A stretch of 64,000 bases of DNA from Microstegium vimineum. Its lineage: Eukaryota; Streptophyta; Magnoliopsida; Poales; Poaceae. The position numbers and the translations under genes were made by a program. Location: contig CM039119.1 of NCBI GenBank assembly GCA_022036555.1, positions 39,191,255 to 39,255,254 of the forward strand, read 5' to 3'. This document shows, in pieces, positions 59,189 through 64,000 of this stretch; positions within the stretch are counted from its first letter, which is position 1; every line of letters starts with the position of its first letter. The notes below the pieces were generated by a model. That model did no database searches, was not told the origin of the DNA, and saw nothing but the letters and a program-made list of their open reading frames with translations.

Positions 59189-60833
59189 TGTTGACGGTCC
59201 TTAAGTACCAAAATCAACTGTCAACTAAACAAGGAAAAGGATCTATATGAAACCAATAGCTAGAAATAAGGTTTATACTAATAGAACTCCACGAGTTTTG
59301 GTGAATGTCTATTTCTGCAGGGGGATATCAGGAAATATGGAGGAAATGCCCACATGTCATGTTTACATAGAGATAATTATCATCTGCACGAAAAAGAATA
59401 CTCTAAAAGAGTCAAGAAAGCGTGGGAAGAAACGAGAGGCCGAGCGGGCCCAGGGGCAGGGCGACCGCCCTACCCCTTAGGGCGGCCGCCCTAGGTCAAG
59501 CACCAATGGGCCTCTGCTTTGTGGACTCTCTCTCCACCGGCTTTGAGATCACATCTACACCCTCCATCAAGGTTGGTTTGATCCGACGGTTGACGTTCAT
59601 TTGAGGAGGCTATATAAGGAAGCCCCCTGACCCTGAGGAGAAGAGCCTCTCTGACCTAATTCATTATTCATCATCCATCTCAAGAGGAGAAGCCCCTGAT
59701 CAAGCCCTAGAGCCACCACATCAACTAGATCTCTAGTTTAGCATAGCTATATAGGATTAGAACTAGAAGGAGTCAATCTTCGATTGGTTTCCGGATCTGT
59801 CAAGAGGATTATTGGTAATTCTCTCTCTAGTTCTTTTTTTCATCATTTGTTCTTCAGTATTATGAATATGACTTTGCTCTACTTCATTATATTGTTTATG
59901 ACTTTACTCTATTCAATTATGTTCTTAGTTATATTATTCTTAGTCTATTATGATTATTTGCTTGGCTTAGTTAGATCTGAATCGTATCCATGTTTAGGAT
60001 CGTATAACGTTTATCCATCAGTACCATGGGTAAATGATAGATATTGTGTAGGCGTGGTGCTTAGACCGTATTTATCTGCAATTGTACCCTATATTCCGGA
60101 TCGAGAGGTAGATCGCGGGAGTGACAGTCCTGTTGAGTCCTTTGTAGTCCTCCTCCCATTTATAGGGCAGGCAGAGCAATTCTATTATAGGGAAATGATT
60201 GCTATGTTTCTCATCTTCCTTAGTAATACTCACTACACATGAATATCTTTTATCTCACCATGATTGCCAGGTATAATTGCACTAATCATAGTATGCTAGA
60301 CTGTATAGTTAAGAATGACTTAGGAAATATCTTTGTAGTTTGTCCTAATTCCATGCTAATGACTTGCTAGAATATCTGTTGAGGTGCTTATCATTATCTT
60401 ATGTGGCTACATATATGCTGATCAGTATTTATCTTTTGTCACTATTCATTCATTATCTATATCTTATGTGACACTTATCCTGTATTGAGTGAGATAGATG
60501 AAAACTCTCTATTACACATGCAGTGATACTCATTAATCATCATTACTCATTCCTCATTTATTCCTTAGTATCCCTTCCCAGTGGCAAAAATATAAATAAT
60601 GATACCTGAAATACTCCTGGTTAAAATGTTACTTCGGTATAATCTGTGCGCTTGCAGAAACACATTTATTATTTATTAGAAGAGAAAATGCATATTTCAA
60701 TACCGCATCTCTCTGTCATGTTGGGGATGACAACCTAGCTTAAGTGACATGAAAGGTGGATAACCATTTTTGGCGCCGTTATCAAAAATATAATTTATTC
60801 TACTTTTGGTAATGACGTTAAGAAGTATCAACA
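59189..60833 (+). mobile_element. Solo LTR of a gypsy-type element nested in the copia leader
   Basis: 1645 bp, TGTTGACGGTCC to GAAGTATCAACA, flanked by perfect CACAT (59184-59188 and 60834-60838). A plus-strand 'ctatataaggaagccccctgaccc' near 59610 looks like a TATA region. Near the end it has 'tttttggcgccgttatc', a primer-site-like phrase seen in some Tat-type LTR ends. It shares 'ggtataatctgtgcgcttgc' with 19045-19804. Confidence 0.85.
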
Positions 60834-61554
60834 CACATTTGTACAGGTACATGAACATATCACTGGTCTAATCTCACTAGAATATAGACACTAACACTGA
60901 TAGTAAGCAGTAATCAACTTAGTCTAACACAAGAGTTAAGAACTAATACTGCTGCAAATTCACAAATTCGAATAAAACACAAGCAAAGATAACTTGGCAT
61001 TCAGCCCAGCGCCACAGGCTAGCCCGCAAGCAAACAACAGCAGCAACAACCGGCGGCCCGTGAAGGAAGCAGCAGCAGCCGGCCAGCAGACGGGCTGCCG
61101 GCCCACTTCGCTGCAGCTGTAGTCGGCGGTGGGAGGCAGGCTGCAACCTGGGCCTGGGCTGCCAAAGTGGCCCAGGCGTGCGCCCCCATCGTCCTCCCCC
61201 CTCGGCCCGGTATAAATGGTGGGCGGTTAGGGTTTCAACCCTAACCACCACGACTCCACCAGCCACGGTGGACACCGGCGCCGCCAGGGAGAGCAGCCGC
61301 CGTCGCTTGCTGCTGCCACCGCCTTGCCCTTGAGCCGATCTGCCACCGCCGGAGCTTCACCCCGCCGCCCGTAGCCACCTCGCCGTCCTCCGCCATGCGC
61401 CGCTCCGCCGCCACCGTGCCTCCTCCGAGCATCCTTTGCCGCGGTTGGAGAGAAACCGGCGCTGATCGGGGAGGGCGCCGAGCCCCGGCCACCAATACGG
61501 TCGCCATGGACCGGCCGGCGGCCAGCGGCTCCCCCTCCCCCTCCGGTGATAGCT
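60834..61554 (-). other. GC-rich copia leader
   Basis: Continues the GC-rich leader; minus-strand frames (such as 61241-61711) overlap the leader ORF in another frame, without a domain. Confidence 0.4.
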
Positions 61555-62448
61555 TCAAGCAGATGGAGGGGCGCGCCCCTCCGGGGAGGAGACGACACCA
61601 CCACCACCGTGGCTCGGGCCGACATGGCCGTTCTCCAGTGGCCGCACGGGTCCGTTCATGCGAGGGCTCGCCTGCGCGCGCGCGAACGGGCCGTGCGGCA
61701 CGAAGATCCAAGTGCGGCGGAGGGTCAAGCTCACCGGGCTGACCACCCGGTCGGAGACGTCGACGGCCGGAGGGGTGGAGTTCCCGACCGCGTTGGCCGG
61801 AGGTGGAGCCTGCAGAGCCGGATCGACGACGTCGCCGGCGTCCCTCGAGAAGAGGCGGAGTGTCGGAGCCGCCCTGCGCGCCGCAATGGTCGAGAAGGGC
61901 CTCGGCGTGGTCGGAGACGGAGTCGCTGCGGTGGCGGTTCCGTTGGCCAGCGGGGAACCGGCTGCGTTAGCCGCCCCGCTAGACGACAGTGCCGCTGTCG
62001 AGGACGAACGGAGCGTGACGTAGGGGACGAAGCCGGGTGGAGGAGTTGCCAAGGAAGATGGACCGGTGACCGGAGGCATGGCGGCGAGCGCCATTGGCAC
62101 CCAGGTGGAGGGCCCCGGCCCCATGTCCTGATTAGGACACCAGGGGGCGTGGAGGCCCATCACTGGTGCCCCCGGTGCCGCCGTAACAGCAGCACGGCGA
62201 CCCCGGTTACGGCGACGGCGAGCGCCCTCCACTGCACCACCAGCACCGCAGTTCTCACCAAGGAGAGCCTGCAGCGCGTTGAGCAGCGAGTCGCGGATGG
62301 TGTCGTCGTCAAACGGGACGCCGATGCGACGAGCTCGGTAGAAGATCATGAAGACGAGACGAAGAACCAGCGACGCCGAAGGAACATACGGTGCTGGAGG
62401 CATGGTACCTTCTCTTCGCTCTCCTTTCCGGCGATCGACGGAGTTCAT
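61555..62448 (-). CDS. Leader ORF of the copia element, unrecognised product
   Basis: Sense-strand frame of 297 aa from the first ATG (62448), 46 bases past the 5' LTR and before gag. It is Ala/Pro/Arg-rich. The more ordered part is RRIGVPFDDDTIRDSLLNAL near residues 35-55, followed by RRRRNRGRR. An extra ORF before gag is unusual for copia. It may be captured host sequence. The antisense strand is also open (61546-62574), so openness alone is weak evidence. I cannot name a function. Confidence 0.45.
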   Translation of the reverse strand: MNSVDRRKGERREGTMPPAPYVPSASLVLRLVFMIFYRARRIGVPFDDDTIRDSLLNALQALLGENCGAGGAVEGARRRRNRGRRAAVTAAPGAPVMGLHAPWCPNQDMGPGPSTWVPMALAAMPPVTGPSSLATPPPGFVPYVTLRSSSTAALSSSGAANAAGSPLANGTATAATPSPTTPRPFSTIAARRAAPTLRLFSRDAGDVVDPALQAPPPANAVGNSTPPAVDVSDRVVSPVSLTLRRTWIFVPHGPFARAQASPRMNGPVRPLENGHVGPSHGGGGVVSSPEGRAPPSA

Positions 62449-62475
62449 GAACTGCTCCTGGCCTTCTCGCTCAGC

Positions 62476-62493
62476 GGTAGAACGCTGATAACG
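62476..62493 (-). promoter_or_regulatory. Primer binding site of the copia element
   Basis: Directly after the 5' LTR the minus strand reads cgttatcagcgttctacc, which fits the TTATCAGC-type primer site of some grass copia elements. Confidence 0.5.
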
Positions 62494-62733
62494 TGTTGTA
62501 GTTTGTGTACTTGGAACAGTAGAATAAAGATAGGGACAATAGAAAATGACGGACCCTTTATTGATGAACAGTAAAACATATATATACAAGCCCTCGATAG
62601 GGCAGTTCCAGGACTCGTAGGAGACCACGCTCCCACGATGGAGAGCCCGCTCCCATCTCTCTTCCTTGTGGGCAACTGCTATTAGCAGTTGTTAATTAAT
62701 TGATCATTAAGAATATTAAGAATATTCTCAACA
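62494..62733 (-). repeat. 5' LTR of minus-strand copia element
   Basis: Partner of 51842-52083. Followed on plus by ATGGG. Confidence 0.95.
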
Positions 62734-62738
62734 ATGGG

Positions 62739-63718
62739 CAAGAATTTTTTGGCCCAAATAATCAAGATTTTTCGGTCCAATCCGCAAAATGCTCAAGTAT
62801 AAACACTGGACACACGGTATAGGTAGGTAGGTATGCTTTTCTTTTTCTTTTTCTTTCTTTCTTACATTTATTTTCCCTTTTTGTATGTTTTTTCTTCTTT
62901 ATTATTATTTTTCTTTTCATTCCGATTTCGCCAAGGTACGTATGCTTTTCATTCTTATTTATATTTTTAACAATTTTTTTATTTCTTTTTTCTAATTATG
63001 TTTCTTATTTGTTTGAGATTTTTTTTCATTCTCTTTCTTTTAGACTTCTTTCCTTTTTCATATTTTATCTTTTTTCTCCTTTTTCTTCTTCATCATGGTC
63101 TATGTATTATTTGGGCATTACATAGTATTTGTACAATGTTCTCCTATAATGTATTTTCAATTGTTCACACTACCCATGAGATGCTTTTAAATATATTTTG
63201 TGTTGTCCGCATGATATCAATGTGTTTCATGATACATTATCGACATCACATAATCACATGTTACCACGGTATATATAAGATGTTCCATAGTATATTTTAA
63301 TTTGTACTTACTTCTTATCACTATTTTATTTATATATGTATCATAGAATTTGTTGTTTATTTTTTATTCTCTCTAGTTTTTTTTCTTTTGTCATATATAT
63401 CTGGATATGTTCACTTATTATATATATGTGATGTTCTATAATATATTTAGTGTTCTTCATATACTATACATGTGTGATGTTTTATAATGTATTTATTGTT
63501 CTTTTATGGTGTATCTTAAGATTGCTCTTAGTATACAGGGAACGTATTGTGTTGTTCTATGGTATATTTTCCTAGACGCGTCTGGAAACAAGAACTGTGC
63601 CATCATGTGCAACAGCCACACAAGAGCGTGTCTCTCAACACTGTATTGCTGAGCATGGGAGGGCATGTGTTGAAACATTGCCGCAACCAATGTGAGCTGA
63701 CACTCAAAGTCTTCTTCT
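62739..63718. other. T-rich intergenic DNA, no gene seen
   Basis: 62830-63080 is dominated by TTTCTTTT-type runs; 63100-63540 repeats 'gatgttctatagtatat'-like phrases. Low complexity. Confidence 0.5.
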
Positions 63719-63979
63719 CCTTCTTCCCTTCTTCAGGTCAGGCGGCCAGTAACCGGTGAGCTGCTCCACCATATCCTTCTAGTTTTGTGGCTCAACTATA
63801 CCCGTCATTGCCAGACCGTCCAAGCGAAGACCCAAAATGATGCCAACATCTTGCATGAGGACAGACATCTCTCTAGAGGGTAGGTGGAAGGAATGGGTCT
63901 CCAGACGCCACCTGCCCACGAAGGCAGTGATGAGGGGACCATCCATGTCTGAGAGGCCTGCTATGATAGTCCTTGCCAA
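63719..63979 (-). pseudogene. Plant mobile domain fragment, partial
   Basis: The minus-strand frame reads DGPLITAFVGRWRLETHSFHLP, EMSVLMQDVGIILGLRLDG, typical of the plant mobile domain of transposon-derived and MAIN-like proteins. TAG after GIVEPQN (63779-63781) is followed in frame by KDMVEQLTGYWPPDLKKG, so a Trp codon was probably lost. It continues past the window edge. Confidence 0.7.
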
Positions 63980-64000
63980 TCCCAGAAAACTGGTTGTTGC

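Larger units (their letters stand above)
51842..62733 (-). mobile_element. Ty1/copia retrotransposon, with two nested solo LTRs
   Basis: LTRs 51842-52083 and 62494-62733 (242 and 240 bp, TGTTG...CAACA) are flanked by a perfect ATGGG duplication (51837-51841, 62734-62738). Minus-strand order: 5' LTR, primer site, leader ORF, nested LTR, gag, protease, integrase, RT (split by a nested LTR), RNase H, polypurine tract, 3' LTR. LTRs differ by about three substitutions and one 2-bp AT indel. Pol has several stops, so it is dead. Confidence 0.92.

Noticed and set aside
61546..62574. 342-codon plus-strand frame antisense to the copia leader
   Set aside because: Wrong strand for the element and it reads into the LTR; probably mirrors the leader ORF.
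1..64000. tRNA, rRNA or known small RNA genes
   Set aside because: None recognised by eye on either strand; a covariance-model scan was not possible.

Overview
This window looks like nuclear DNA of a grass, probably a panicoid such as a sorghum relative; the species is an inference. The evidence is intron-rich genes of plant-specific families (PPR, plant cysteine oxidase, degenerate trypsin-like genes), grass-type Ty1/copia, Ty3/gypsy, CACTA, hAT, LINE and Stowaway elements, and high-GC 5' coding ends beside AT-rich introns. No bacterial or viral gene organisation is present.

Layout. 1-8642: a decayed Sirevirus-like Ty1/copia element on the plus strand with mismatched ends, followed by a CACTA end. 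10089-21219: an 11.1-kb Tat-like Ty3/gypsy element on the minus strand, with both LTRs, a near-perfect target duplication and a foreign LTR-like block in its leader. 21220-26424: a graveyard of MITEs, a LINE 3' end and Stowaway copies. 26549-51.4 kb: a gene island with four host genes. These are an intronless PPR gene (+), an eight-exon RAB3GAP2 N-terminal-domain gene (-, 468 aa), a five-exon plant cysteine oxidase gene (-, 246 aa) and a sixteen-exon gene (-) that joins two degenerate trypsin-like domains to the C-terminal half of the ribosome-biogenesis factor RRS1. 51842-62733: a 10.9-kb Ty1/copia element on the minus strand with 240-bp LTRs and a perfect ATGGG duplication, carrying two nested solo LTRs. 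The right edge holds a plant mobile domain fragment.

The multi-exon models were built by hand from splice sites and phase. All 8 exons of RAB3GAP2 (1407 nt) and all 5 of the oxidase (741 nt) keep frame. The 16 exons of the chimera total 2240 nt, exactly one base short of a whole frame; the missing base sits at a stop codon beside an eight-A run near 47650. The most unusual object is this protease-like/RRS1 chimera. Next are a compensated frameshift in the PPR gene, a copia element whose LTRs look young while its interior is badly decayed, and a long leader ORF in that element. The host genes are unrelated housekeeping or regulatory genes (organelle RNA processing, Rab GTPase regulation, oxygen-dependent N-degron formation, ribosome-biogenesis-like) and show no sign of acting as one pathway.
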